Below, one piece after another: positions 16,916-25,139 of a stretch of 64,000 nt of DNA. The DNA lies in the NCBI GenBank assembly GCA_900551865.1, contig URXV01000001.1:62001-126000 (forward strand). The letters run 5' to 3'. Under the pieces are notes generated by a model. It had not been told where the DNA came from, did no database searches, and was given only the letters and a program-made list of their open reading frames with translations. This stretch comes from an uncultured Rickettsiales bacterium. GTDB taxonomy: Bacteria; Pseudomonadota; Alphaproteobacteria; RF32; CAG-239. Position 1 is the first letter of the stretch, and each line of letters starts with the position of its first letter. Position numbers and translations under genes: made by a program.

Positions 16916-17509
16916 ATGGCGAAGACAAAAGAGGAAATAAGAATTGATTTGATTGTCAAGGCAAGGGAGTTGCTTGTAGACAAGGGGCTTGATTTTTTGA
17001 CCGCGCGAAAACTTTCCGATTATTCCGGATACTCGGTGGGAACAATTTATAACCAGTTTAAAAGCATGGATAACCTGATTGTCTGGGAGAATTGCCAGAC
17101 TTTGGACGAATTGTACGGCGCTTTGACAACTGCAGATATGGGATCTGATGCTTATAAAAATCTGAATAAGCTTCTGGAAAAGTTTGTGGATTATGTTTTG
17201 AGCAATAAAAATTTGTGGTTTACGCTTTATAATGCTCATTTTCAGAATACGGTAGAAACGTATGAGGTTTTTTATTTGAGGCGTATTATTAAAATTGTCC
17301 AATTGCTGGAAAACAATCTGCATAAGCTTTTTGCCGATGTTCCTGACAAAGAACGAAAAGTTTCGGCGGAGGTTTTGTTCATTACCGTATTTGCCCTCAG
17401 TTCCCTGTTGACGACGGAAAAAGACTTTGCCCGGCTGGAAAAAAAATACGTGATGCGCGTCTTGTTTAACACCTATCTTGCCGGACTTTCGTATTTGGGG
17501 AAAGATTAG
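16916..17509 (+). CDS. TetR family transcriptional regulator
   Basis: This 197-residue regulator has the N-terminal helix-turn-helix ARELLVDKGLDFLTARKLSDYSG followed by YSVGTIYNQFKSMDNLIVW, about residues 18-60. The C-terminal helical domain carries no recognisable ligand signature. ATG 16916 has only a weak ribosome binding site (ACGGGTTGAA). It is divergent from the mpl-like gene and ends 18 bases before the convergent pntB stop. The palindrome at 16788-16802 is the likely operator and suggests autoregulation, possibly with control of the peptidoglycan recycling pair. Confidence 0.88.
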   Translation: MAKTKEEIRIDLIVKARELLVDKGLDFLTARKLSDYSGYSVGTIYNQFKSMDNLIVWENCQTLDELYGALTTADMGSDAYKNLNKLLEKFVDYVLSNKNLWFTLYNAHFQNTVETYEVFYLRRIIKIVQLLENNLHKLFADVPDKERKVSAEVLFITVFALSSLLTTEKDFARLEKKYVMRVLFNTYLAGLSYLGKD

Positions 17510-17527
17510 TATTCGGGAGAGGCGGCT

Positions 17528-18856
17528 TTATTCCAAGTCTGTGACTATTTGTTTGGTTACATCTTTGGCGTCGCCTAACAGCATAATTGTATTATCAGCA
17601 TAGAACAGGGGATTGTCAATGCCGGCATATCCCGGAGCCAGCGACCTTTTTACAAACAGGACTTTTTTGGCCTGTCCGACTTCCAGAATCGGCATTTGAT
17701 AAATCGGACTGTCGGTCTTGGTTTTTGCCAGCGGGTTGGTTGTGTCATTGGCGCCGATGACATAAGCGACGTCGGCGGTTTGGAATTCCTGGTTAATGTC
17801 TTTGAGTTCAAAAACATCATCAGGGTTGACGTCAGCTTCAGCAAGCAGGACATTCATGTGCCCCGGCATACGTCCGGCAACGGGATGTATTGCAAACTTT
17901 ACATCAACCTGATATTTTGTTTTTAATATTTTTGCCATATTGGCCAGTTCGTGTTGAGCTCCTGCCGCGGCCATGCCGTATCCGGGGACGATGATGACTT
18001 TGGCGGCATTTTCCATGAGGAATGCGGCGTCGCGTGCAGTCCCCTGATGAATGGCTCTGGCAGATTTTTCTGCATCTTCGGCGGCATTTTCGGGCGGAAT
18101 AAAAATTACTTTAAGCAGATTGCGGTTCATCGCCTTGGTCATAATATATGAGAGGATTGTTCCGCTGGCGCCGACCAGCGTCCCGACGATAATCAGCAAG
18201 GTATTGTCGCGGCTGAAACCAACTAAAACCGTGCACCATCCCGACAGGGAATTCAACACGGAGATGATTATCGGCATATCGGCACCGCCTATCGGCAGAG
18301 TGAAGAAGAATCCCCATAAGCACATTAACAGCGCAAACCCCAAAACATATTCAAAACCGCCGTTGTAGGCATAAAATCCGCTGATTATTGCCGTGATGAA
18401 GATAATCATGCTTACAGCTCTTATCGTTTCACGGTCGGAGAACAACCGGGAACCGGCCAGTTTCAGAAATGCTGCGCAAGACCCGCTGAAGGTCATGAAG
18501 CCTATGCCGATAATGCATATTAACAATAGCGGAGGGTGAGTTTCGCTTGTGGTTTCGGCAATGCCGATGAGTCCGGAGGCCATACCGCCGAATCCATTCA
18601 GGAGGGCAACCATCTGCGGCAAGTCCGGCATACTGATTTTACGGGCGGCTATAATTCCCGTTATTGCTCCCAATCCTAAAGCTGAGAAGGCAAGAATCAG
18701 ATATTTTGTTTCCAGCCCCCATAAGCCGATAGTTACGGCTGCAGCCATTGCCGCTATGGCCATCAGGTTGCCCCGGTATGCTTTTCTGGGTTCAGACAGG
18801 CTGTTAACAGAAAGAATGAACAGTGAGTAAATAATTATTTCCAAAAAACTAATCAT
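17528..18856 (-). CDS. pntB: Proton-translocating NAD(P) transhydrogenase subunit beta
   Basis: This 442-residue integral membrane subunit carries the NADP(H)-binding domain III at its C-terminus. About nine hydrophobic helices occupy residues 1-260. The soluble part has the Rossmann-like PGYGMAAAGAQHELANM, IHPVAGRMPGHMNVLLAEADV and YVIGANDTTNPLA, which are strongly conserved in PntB. The enzyme uses the proton gradient to reduce NADP+ with NADH. It overlaps the preceding pntAB gene by eight bases. The gene order pntAA-pntAB-pntB, with the alpha subunit split in two, is that of Rhodospirillum rubrum. Confidence 0.96.
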   Translation of the reverse strand: MISFLEIIIYSLFILSVNSLSEPRKAYRGNLMAIAAMAAAVTIGLWGLETKYLILAFSALGLGAITGIIAARKISMPDLPQMVALLNGFGGMASGLIGIAETTSETHPPLLLICIIGIGFMTFSGSCAAFLKLAGSRLFSDRETIRAVSMIIFITAIISGFYAYNGGFEYVLGFALLMCLWGFFFTLPIGGADMPIIISVLNSLSGWCTVLVGFSRDNTLLIIVGTLVGASGTILSYIMTKAMNRNLLKVIFIPPENAAEDAEKSARAIHQGTARDAAFLMENAAKVIIVPGYGMAAAGAQHELANMAKILKTKYQVDVKFAIHPVAGRMPGHMNVLLAEADVNPDDVFELKDINQEFQTADVAYVIGANDTTNPLAKTKTDSPIYQMPILEVGQAKKVLFVKRSLAPGYAGIDNPLFYADNTIMLLGDAKDVTKQIVTDLE

Positions 18857-19130
18857 GCTTTTTGCCCTTTTGTTTAAACATATTCAGCATACGGGCGGAA
18901 ACGTAAAATCCGCCGAAGATGTTGACTGATGCAAGAAAGACGGCGAGAAACAGAATATATGGTTCGGCGGGGTGAATAATGTCACGCAGAGCTTGGAACG
19001 CTCCGACAATTACAATTCCCGATACGGCATTGGTGACGCTCATCAGCGGCGAATGCAAAACGGGAGTAACATGCCAGATGGCGAAATAACCGATGAAACA
19101 CGACAGAACGAGGATATCAAGCAGGTACAT
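18849..19130 (-). CDS. pntAB: NAD(P) transhydrogenase subunit alpha, membrane part
   Basis: This 93-residue protein has three transmembrane helices (LDILVLSCFIGYFAIWHVTP, LMSVTNAVSGIVIVGAFQAL, YILFLAVFLASVNIFGGFYV). It corresponds to the C-terminal membrane part of the one-piece E. coli PntA. The start at 19130 follows AGGAG on the - strand. The frame is open further upstream, but that extension overlaps pntAA and is not coding. It begins 10 bases after the pntAA stop and overlaps pntB by eight, so the subunits are coupled. Confidence 0.94.
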   Translation of the reverse strand: MYLLDILVLSCFIGYFAIWHVTPVLHSPLMSVTNAVSGIVIVGAFQALRDIIHPAEPYILFLAVFLASVNIFGGFYVSARMLNMFKQKGKKHD

Positions 19131-19140
19131 TGTTTTTCTC

Positions 19141-20250
19141 CTATAACTCGGCGGGGATGTGGGCTGTTTTGTCTGATGTCTGCACAGCGGAGATACCAAC
19201 CGGCGTTTGAATTTGAGGCGAAGCATGGCGGGAGTCCTTGCCTGAGTCGGAACGGGCTGTCGGCAAGGACTGGTCGAGCATCGGAACGATATAATCGGCA
19301 TTAAGGTTGAAAGAATCGCCTGGTGCGGCAATGGTGCTAATCAGGTTATACATATTATTGGCCCATAATTCAGAAGCGGTAAGAGGCATCAAACGTTCGG
19401 TCAGGGGATTGCGATAAAAACGGTATGCTGCGGTTGTTTTGCGATTTTCCTGAATTTCTACATTGTTTTCAGTGGTATCTACAATGACGGTTCCGGATTG
19501 CAGCGATGGGAGCAGGTCTTTGGAAATAATTTGCGGCGAATTTCCGTCCGGTGCCGCGGCGGCGGCAAGAATGAAACTTTTGCCATTTAAAAGAACGGCA
19601 AGGTCATCCCGGTTTTGTGCCATGGAGAAATCAGCCCCGACGGATTTGGCGAGCTCTTCTGCCTGGGGGCTTATGTCCAGGATTGTGACACGACAGCCCT
19701 GGCGTTTGAATACGGAGGCGGCTTGCAGACCGGTTACGCCGGCGCCGATGACGAGTGCCGAAGCCGCTTTGAGCGATGCTGCTGCCGTCATAAGCTGCGG
19801 AGCGATACGCGAGGAATGTGCCAGAGCGTATAAAGCGGCAGCGTATCCGCGGACGGTGTTCTGGGCACTGAGAATATCAATACTTTGGGCAACTGATGTC
19901 CGTGGCACACGCTCCAAGCGCAGAATGGTTATATTTTGCGGCAGTTCTGAAAGTTCGGCATTGCGAAAATCGGCGGCAATCAGCTGTTTTGGGGTGAGCA
20001 TGGCAAGAAAATCGGGCGATGGAGGCAGGATTTGCAGCAACAACAGGCTTTCGGCATATATTTCTCCGGGAGTGCTGCGTATATTTGCTCCAGCGGAAAC
20101 ATATTCCTTGTCGGTAAATCCGGCTTTCTGTCCGAATCCGTTTTCGAGCAATACGGTGAAACCGCCTGCCGTCAGTTTTTTTACGACGGAAGGGACGAGG
20201 GCAACTCTGGTTTCGTCAGCATTTTGTTCTTTTATTGAGCCGATAATCAT
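19141..20250 (-). CDS. pntAA: NAD(P) transhydrogenase subunit alpha, NAD(H)-binding part
   Basis: This 369-residue soluble domain I binds NAD(H) and is related to alanine dehydrogenase (starts IIGSIKEQNADETRVALVPSVV). The RQD loop important in the R. rubrum enzyme is conserved: the Arg, Gln and Asp are present in VPRTSVAQSIDILSAQ. The second Arg usual in this motif is Val here. The Rossmann motif is VIGAGVTGLQAASVFKRQG. The last 50 residues are a Ser/Thr-rich linker that is not conserved. It is the first gene of the three-gene operon and is divergent from the chromate-type transporter genes. Confidence 0.94.
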   Translation of the reverse strand: MIIGSIKEQNADETRVALVPSVVKKLTAGGFTVLLENGFGQKAGFTDKEYVSAGANIRSTPGEIYAESLLLLQILPPSPDFLAMLTPKQLIAADFRNAELSELPQNITILRLERVPRTSVAQSIDILSAQNTVRGYAAALYALAHSSRIAPQLMTAAASLKAASALVIGAGVTGLQAASVFKRQGCRVTILDISPQAEELAKSVGADFSMAQNRDDLAVLLNGKSFILAAAAAPDGNSPQIISKDLLPSLQSGTVIVDTTENNVEIQENRKTTAAYRFYRNPLTERLMPLTASELWANNMYNLISTIAAPGDSFNLNADYIVPMLDQSLPTARSDSGKDSRHASPQIQTPVGISAVQTSDKTAHIPAEL

Positions 20251-20322
20251 AAAAAAACCTTTATTTTAAGAAATTATGCATTATTATCGGTTTGATATAT
20301 AACCAGCAGCAAAAGAATATCA

Positions 20323-20859
20323 ATGTCAGAATGCGGGAAAATTTTTGTTTCGTTTTTTAAAATCGGCCTGTTCACCTTTGGCGGCGGGTATGCGATGATG
20401 CCTTTGTTCAGAAGAGAACTCATCGAGCGACGCGGTTACATCAGCGAAAACGAACTGATAGACTATTATTCGGTCGGACAGTGTCTTCCCGGTGTCATTG
20501 CCATTAACGTGGCGACGTTTACCGGGTATAAAGTTCAGGGTGTCAGCGGAGCAATTTCCGCAACGCTGGCGGTTAATCTGCCGTCGCTGGTGATTATTAT
20601 GGCTTTGGCGGGGATTTTAAACACCTTGTCCGAAAATCAGATGGTGTCTCATGCTTTTGCGGGAATTAGAATCGGCGTTATCGCGTTAATCCTGAATGAG
20701 GTTGTCTTGCTTTTCAGAAAAGCGGTGGCAACGTGGTTTCAGGCAGTTATTTTTGTTGCGGTTTTGGCGCTGCTGTTCTGGCTGCACCTTTCCGCCGTTG
20801 CAGTTGTGCTGCTGGCAGCGGGAGCGGGCGTTTTAAAATATTGGAGAGGCAGACAATGA
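20323..20859 (+). CDS. Chromate-type (CHR) transporter, first half
   Basis: This 178-residue membrane protein of the short-chain CHR family begins with FFKIGLFTFGGGYAMMPLFRRELIERRGYI. It contains the family core VGQCLPGVIAINVATFTGYKVQGVSGAI. Short-chain CHR proteins come as pairs of homologous halves that together equal one long ChrA. The next gene overlaps by four bases and supplies the partner. Transport of chromate is known for some members, but sulfate or other oxyanions are equally possible here. No clear ribosome binding site is seen before ATG 20323. Confidence 0.87.
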   Translation: MSECGKIFVSFFKIGLFTFGGGYAMMPLFRRELIERRGYISENELIDYYSVGQCLPGVIAINVATFTGYKVQGVSGAISATLAVNLPSLVIIMALAGILNTLSENQMVSHAFAGIRIGVIALILNEVVLLFRKAVATWFQAVIFVAVLALLFWLHLSAVAVVLLAAGAGVLKYWRGRQ

Positions 20860-21374
20860 TTTACGGGCTGCTTTTTTGGGAGTTTTTTAAGATTGGTCTG
20901 TTTGCCGTCGGTGGAGGGATGGTTACCATTCCGTTTTTATTTGACCTGACGAGAAAGTTTGATTGGTTTACGGCAGAAGAACTGACGAACATGATAGCCG
21001 TTTCCCAGTCGACGCCGGGGCCGGTCGGCGTCAATATGGCTACGTATGCGGGGTTTCAGGCGACGGGCGTTTGGGGCGGCATTATAGCCACGTTCGGTCT
21101 GGCGCTGCCGTCTATGGTCATTGTCATCTGGGTTTCCAAACTTTTGAAGCACTGTGCGCAGAATCCGCTGGTTTGCGAAATTATGGCGGCAATACGCCCG
21201 GCCGTTGTAGCGCTGATTTTGCTGGCGGGGGCAGAACTGTTTAAACTCAGCGTTACGGATTATATTTCCGGCGTTTTTGCGGCGGTGTTTTTTGCGATGG
21301 TTTATTTTTATAAAAAAAGCCCGATTTTTTATATTATTCTTGCGGCCGTTTTAGGAGTAGTCTTAAAACTTTAA
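20856..21374 (+). CDS. Chromate-type (CHR) transporter, second half
   Basis: This 172-residue partner has the same repeat pattern: FFKIGLFAVGGGMVTIPFLF, then AVSQSTPGPVGVNMATYAGFQATGVWGGI. Its ATG at 20856 overlaps the TGA of the first half (ATGA), and GGAGAGG is seven bases upstream, so both halves are made together. The frame is open as far back as 20733, but that region belongs to the first half. Two copies of opposite topology are thought to form the functional transporter. Confidence 0.87.
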   Translation: MIYGLLFWEFFKIGLFAVGGGMVTIPFLFDLTRKFDWFTAEELTNMIAVSQSTPGPVGVNMATYAGFQATGVWGGIIATFGLALPSMVIVIWVSKLLKHCAQNPLVCEIMAAIRPAVVALILLAGAELFKLSVTDYISGVFAAVFFAMVYFYKKSPIFYIILAAVLGVVLKL

Positions 21375-21477
21375 GGCATTTGTAAGAAATATTTGTTATA
21401 ATGTGTCAACGTTTGCCGGTACGGCAGAAAACGCGCGGCAAGAAAACGTGTAACAGGGAAAATATGCGACAGAGGAA

Positions 21478-22497
21478 ATGATGCAAAAAGATGAAATTAT
21501 TTATGATGTTCTGGGAATTGGAAATGCAATTGTCGATGTGCTGGCAAAAGTCGGCGACGGTTTTTTGACGGAGAGGGGTTTGAACAAAGGCAGCATGACG
21601 CTGTTGGGGGCAAGGGAAGCGGGCGAAATATACCGGGACATTATTCCCGAAGGGGAGGTTTCCGGCGGTTCGGCGGCAAATACAGTTGCCGGTCTGGCTT
21701 CGCTGGGGGCGGATTGTGCTTTTATCGGCAAAGTGCATGACGATGAACTCGGACAGGTTTTCAAACGTCAGGTGGCGGCGGCGGGAATCGACTATTTTAC
21801 AGAACCGTTGTTTGAAGGGCCGGCGACGGGGCGCAGCATTGTTCTGGTAACACCTGATGCAACACGTTCCATGTTTACTTATCTTGGAGCGTCAAGCCGG
21901 CTGACTGTTGATGATATTGACGAGAGTTTAATCCGTTCGGCAAACGTTATTTTTATCGAGGGGTATTTGTGGGACGACGAACAGTCGAAGGAGGCTGTAA
22001 AAAAAGCGGCGGATATTGCGCACCGTTATAACCGGCAGGTAGCATTTACCCTGTCTGACGCGGCGTGTGTCAAACGGCACCGGGAGGAATTGATGGATAT
22101 GGTTAAGACTCATGTCGATATCCTTTTTGCCAATGAGGAGGAGCTGTTGACCCTGTTTAATCAGACTGATTTTATGAAGACGTTGGAACAGCTGAAGGAC
22201 ATTGTGGAACTTTCCGCAATTACACGGGATTCCCGCGGTTCCGTCATCGTCAAGAACCGTATAAAGATATTTGTCGAAGCGGAAAAAATCAATGAGGTTG
22301 TTGATTCGACGGGAGCCGGGGATTTGTATGCGGCAGGTTTTCTGTACGGGATGTCCAAAGGGCGGAGCCTGGGAACGTGTGCCATTATCGGCAGCATTGC
22401 CGCATCAGAGATTATCGGGCATTACGGTGCAAGACCGGAAGTTTCCCTGCGAGGATTTGTCCGCAATAAATTGGTACAGTACGGAAAGAGGGCTTAA
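21478..22497 (+). CDS. PfkB/ribokinase family sugar kinase (adenosine-kinase-like)
   Basis: This 339-residue carbohydrate/nucleoside kinase has the PfkB signature 1 region VSGGSAANTVAGLASLG and signature 2 DSTGAGDLYAAGFLYG with the catalytic Asp. The start DVLGIGNAIVDVLAKV is typical of the alphaproteobacterial adenosine-kinase-like group. It would phosphorylate adenosine or a related sugar with ATP. Substrate choice is an inference. Two ATGs in tandem (21478 and 21481) follow AGAGGAA. It lies seven bases before the next gene, so the two are probably co-transcribed. Confidence 0.85.
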   Translation: MMQKDEIIYDVLGIGNAIVDVLAKVGDGFLTERGLNKGSMTLLGAREAGEIYRDIIPEGEVSGGSAANTVAGLASLGADCAFIGKVHDDELGQVFKRQVAAAGIDYFTEPLFEGPATGRSIVLVTPDATRSMFTYLGASSRLTVDDIDESLIRSANVIFIEGYLWDDEQSKEAVKKAADIAHRYNRQVAFTLSDAACVKRHREELMDMVKTHVDILFANEEELLTLFNQTDFMKTLEQLKDIVELSAITRDSRGSVIVKNRIKIFVEAEKINEVVDSTGAGDLYAAGFLYGMSKGRSLGTCAIIGSIAASEIIGHYGARPEVSLRGFVRNKLVQYGKRA

Positions 22498-22503
22498 GAC
22501 GGT

Positions 22504-24849
22504 ATGAAACTGCTGGACTATATGCGTAAAAGCGGCAATGCCTTAGGGGCGGTTTTTAATGCCGTGTTTCTTTGGGCGGTTCTTTTTGTTATCAGCTGCT
22601 GTCTGTATACCAAACATACCTGGGGAACGGTCAGTCTTCCGCAACTGATATTTTTTGCGCAGTTGGGGACTGCCGACGGGATTGAGCAAAGGCTGATATT
22701 TGAAATTGTCGGATACTGCCTTGCGCTGCCCATTGCTTTAACTTGGCTGCTGCTGTATGCGGTTAAAAAATATGCCAAAGCGGGAGTGCTGTTTTGCAAC
22801 CGGTTATTTTTTGTGCTATATCTGGCAGGATTATGGGGCGTTATCAATTACTGCCTGCCGTTAAAAACCGATGAACAGTATGTCCTTTATATTATCTTGT
22901 TTGCTTTTTATCTGCTGAACCAGTGGCGCAGTTTCAGCCGCGCGGCGGTTACTTTTACGCTGTTGTTGTTTTTGCCGGTGGTTTTTATCGTTGTTCGCGT
23001 TAACGGGTGTGAACGGCTGGTTATGTCTGGTTTTGATTTTCAGGGAACGGATTTTTATGCCCGGGAATATGTCTATGTCGGCAATCCTGAATTGAAACCG
23101 GAAAAAAGGCGGAATGTGATTATCGTTTTCGGAGAATCGCTGGAAAAAAAGTTTGTAACGCCTGGTGTACGGGGGGGGGTATATATTGACGATAAAGATG
23201 CGGTTAAATTTGCAGATTTTACGGAAGGGTATGCTCAGCGATGGACGCAGGGCGCCTTGTTTTCCGCATTTACGGGGACACATATTCATTATTTGTCTGA
23301 CTTTTTCCGCTATGCTTTGTTTGATAAGCTGAAATATAACGAAAAGAAAGACCGGATATTAATGATTTCAAATTATGCCGGGCAGGATTTTGATTTTTTG
23401 ACGCCGAATATACGCTTTTTAGGCGATATGACGGCAGAAAACGATTATCAAAATTTGTTTGTCCAAGGCGGCGGACTTGATTTTTCGGGAACGGCAAAGT
23501 TTTTGTATGAACATGGCTTTAAGAGAGAAAACGTTTATGATTTGGACGCGTTTAAAGGTACGCCTGCGTATGAACGGGGAAAATATTGGTGGGGCGTGAA
23601 CGATAAGCCGGTGTTTGAACTGTTTAAGGAAAAAATTGCCGGGCTGGATAAGGGGACACCGTTTTTGGCGGTGATGTTTACGCTTGATTTACATCGCGGA
23701 GATAATCCTTTTTATCGGGACGATGCCGAAATCAGGGAAGCGACGATTGCCAATATCAACGATTTTATCGCATGGTTTAAAAAACAGGACTTTTACGACA
23801 ATACCACGCTGGTAATTTTGGCTGACCATAAGCGGATGGGAGCCGGGGTTGAGGCAGGCGGGGGGTTGTATAACGCGTTTTTTAACCTTCCGACACATTT
23901 GCAAAACAGCATAAATTTAAATAGAAGCTTTAACCAGACGGATATATTTCCGACGCTGCTGGAAATAGCCGGTTTTGATTTGCCGCGGCGAAAAGCGGGG
24001 CTGGGAACGTCATTGTTCGGGACGGACAAGACTTTGGCCGAAAGGCTGACTTATGAACAACAGGAAGATACGTTTTCCAAAATAGACCGCTTTTATCAGA
24101 AATTGTGGCAGAAAGAGAAAATGTTTCCGTCGCCTTTCAGCAACGGGTTGAGTCTGCTTAAGGTGCCGCTGCGGGAAAGGCTGATTGCGCACGCAGGGGG
24201 AAAAGTTAAGGGAGAACGTTATCTTAACACTCTTGAGGCGATAACTGCTTCGGTACAGAGAGGATATAAATATATAGAGCTGGATTTGCTGAAGACGACT
24301 GATGGCAGAATTGTTGCCGCCCATGACTGGTTTCGTCTGGCAGAATTGGCCGGGGCAAGTCTAAATCAGAGATTGTCTAAGCTGGATTTAAACAGTATTT
24401 CGTTCTTGTATACTGGGGGGGGTATTCATACCTTTTTGGCAGATATGGATATTCTTGCTTTTTTTGTTAAACACCCTGACGTTTATCTGGTTACGGATAA
24501 AATTGATGATTTTGGACTTCTGGCGAAGATGTTTGCCCCTTTGAAAAATCGTATGGTGGTAGAAGTGTTTTCTCCGGAAAAATATAATCAGGCGGAAAAG
24601 GAAGGATTTCCTTATATCGCATATAATATTCAAAATAACAAAGATTTTGAACTGGTTTTGAAAAAAGGTTACAGGCTGGTAACGATGAATTTGAAGTTTG
24701 CACGCTCCCATGCGGAGAATGTTCGGAAAATCAGAGAAGAAGGGGTACAGACAATGTTGTATTCGGCAGGAAATATTGCTGAAATGGAGAAAAATGCAGA
24801 CATAGGCGATATATTTTACTATGACGGGGAAGAAAATCTTAACCGCTGA
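22504..24849 (+). CDS. Phosphoglycerol transferase (OpgB/LtaS-like) fused to a GDPD-like domain
   Basis: This 781-residue membrane enzyme joins two activities. Residues 1-170 hold about five transmembrane helices. Residues 200-510 are an alkaline-phosphatase-superfamily phosphoglycerol transferase like OpgB/MdoB. Metal-site Glu211 is in FGESLE, the likely nucleophile Thr248 is in RWTQGAL, and Asp441-His442 are in LADHKRM. Residues 558-780 resemble a glycerophosphodiester phosphodiesterase barrel with HAGG (563-566) in place of the usual HRG, NTLEA, IELDLLKTTDGRIV and AHD. One half would transfer phosphoglycerol from phosphatidylglycerol to a periplasmic or surface glycan. The other could hydrolyse such diesters. 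The acceptor is unknown. It follows the PfkB kinase by six bases. Confidence 0.8.
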   Translation: MKLLDYMRKSGNALGAVFNAVFLWAVLFVISCCLYTKHTWGTVSLPQLIFFAQLGTADGIEQRLIFEIVGYCLALPIALTWLLLYAVKKYAKAGVLFCNRLFFVLYLAGLWGVINYCLPLKTDEQYVLYIILFAFYLLNQWRSFSRAAVTFTLLLFLPVVFIVVRVNGCERLVMSGFDFQGTDFYAREYVYVGNPELKPEKRRNVIIVFGESLEKKFVTPGVRGGVYIDDKDAVKFADFTEGYAQRWTQGALFSAFTGTHIHYLSDFFRYALFDKLKYNEKKDRILMISNYAGQDFDFLTPNIRFLGDMTAENDYQNLFVQGGGLDFSGTAKFLYEHGFKRENVYDLDAFKGTPAYERGKYWWGVNDKPVFELFKEKIAGLDKGTPFLAVMFTLDLHRGDNPFYRDDAEIREATIANINDFIAWFKKQDFYDNTTLVILADHKRMGAGVEAGGGLYNAFFNLPTHLQNSINLNRSFNQTDIFPTLLEIAGFDLPRRKAGLGTSLFGTDKTLAERLTYEQQEDTFSKIDRFYQKLWQKEKMFPSPFSNGLSLLKVPLRERLIAHAGGKVKGERYLNTLEAITASVQRGYKYIELDLLKTTDGRIVAAHDWFRLAELAGASLNQRLSKLDLNSISFLYTGGGIHTFLADMDILAFFVKHPDVYLVTDKIDDFGLLAKMFAPLKNRMVVEVFSPEKYNQAEKEGFPYIAYNIQNNKDFELVLKKGYRLVTMNLKFARSHAENVRKIREEGVQTMLYSAGNIAEMEKNADIGDIFYYDGEENLNR

Positions 24850-24945
24850 TGCGCCGGATACGGTTGCTGCGGGAAGAAATGCAGGATAGAAGACAGGCAT
24901 AAGTACCAGAGATATGATGGGCGTTTCTGACAGGGGGAGATTGGA

Positions 24946-25068
24946 ATGATGCAACAGAGGCAATTGGAGGGGTATCAGCGGAAGCAATTGGAACGATGCA
25001 TTGGCAGAGGCAATCTGCGACAGTTTTTTTGCGGCAGGGGGTTGCTATTTAAATTTTTTTTGCTATAA
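24946..25068 (+). CDS. Possible 40-residue small ORF before typA
   Basis: The ORF starts with ATGATG at 24946 and ends at TAA 25066-25068. A purine-rich GGGGGAGA stands about seven bases upstream. The peptide is Gln/Arg/Leu-rich at first (MMQQRQLEGYQRKQLERC) and hydrophobic-aromatic at its end. The region contains near-repeats of a CAATTGGA-type unit, which could explain the open frame by chance. The rest of 24850-25139 contains no gene I can support. Confidence 0.2.
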   Translation: MMQQRQLEGYQRKQLERCIGRGNLRQFFCGRGLLFKFFLL

Positions 25069-25086
25069 AGAGGGAAATTTATAGCA
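25061..25086 (+). promoter_or_regulatory. Hairpin in the typA leader
   Basis: A perfect 9-bp inverted repeat TGCTATAAA/TTTATAGCA with an 8-base loop lies 54 bases before the typA start. It has no T-run, so it is not an intrinsic terminator. It could be an RNA structure or an operator. Confidence 0.4.
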
Positions 25087-25139
25087 AGAATTTGCCTTTA
25101 AGCTTGTTTTAGGGGCTTTTTTTAAGGAACAAACAGAGC

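Noticed and set aside
19131..19331. Extended N-terminus of the pntAB membrane subunit
   Set aside because: It overlaps the pntAA coding region in another frame. The membrane subunit starts at 19130 with its own AGGAG.
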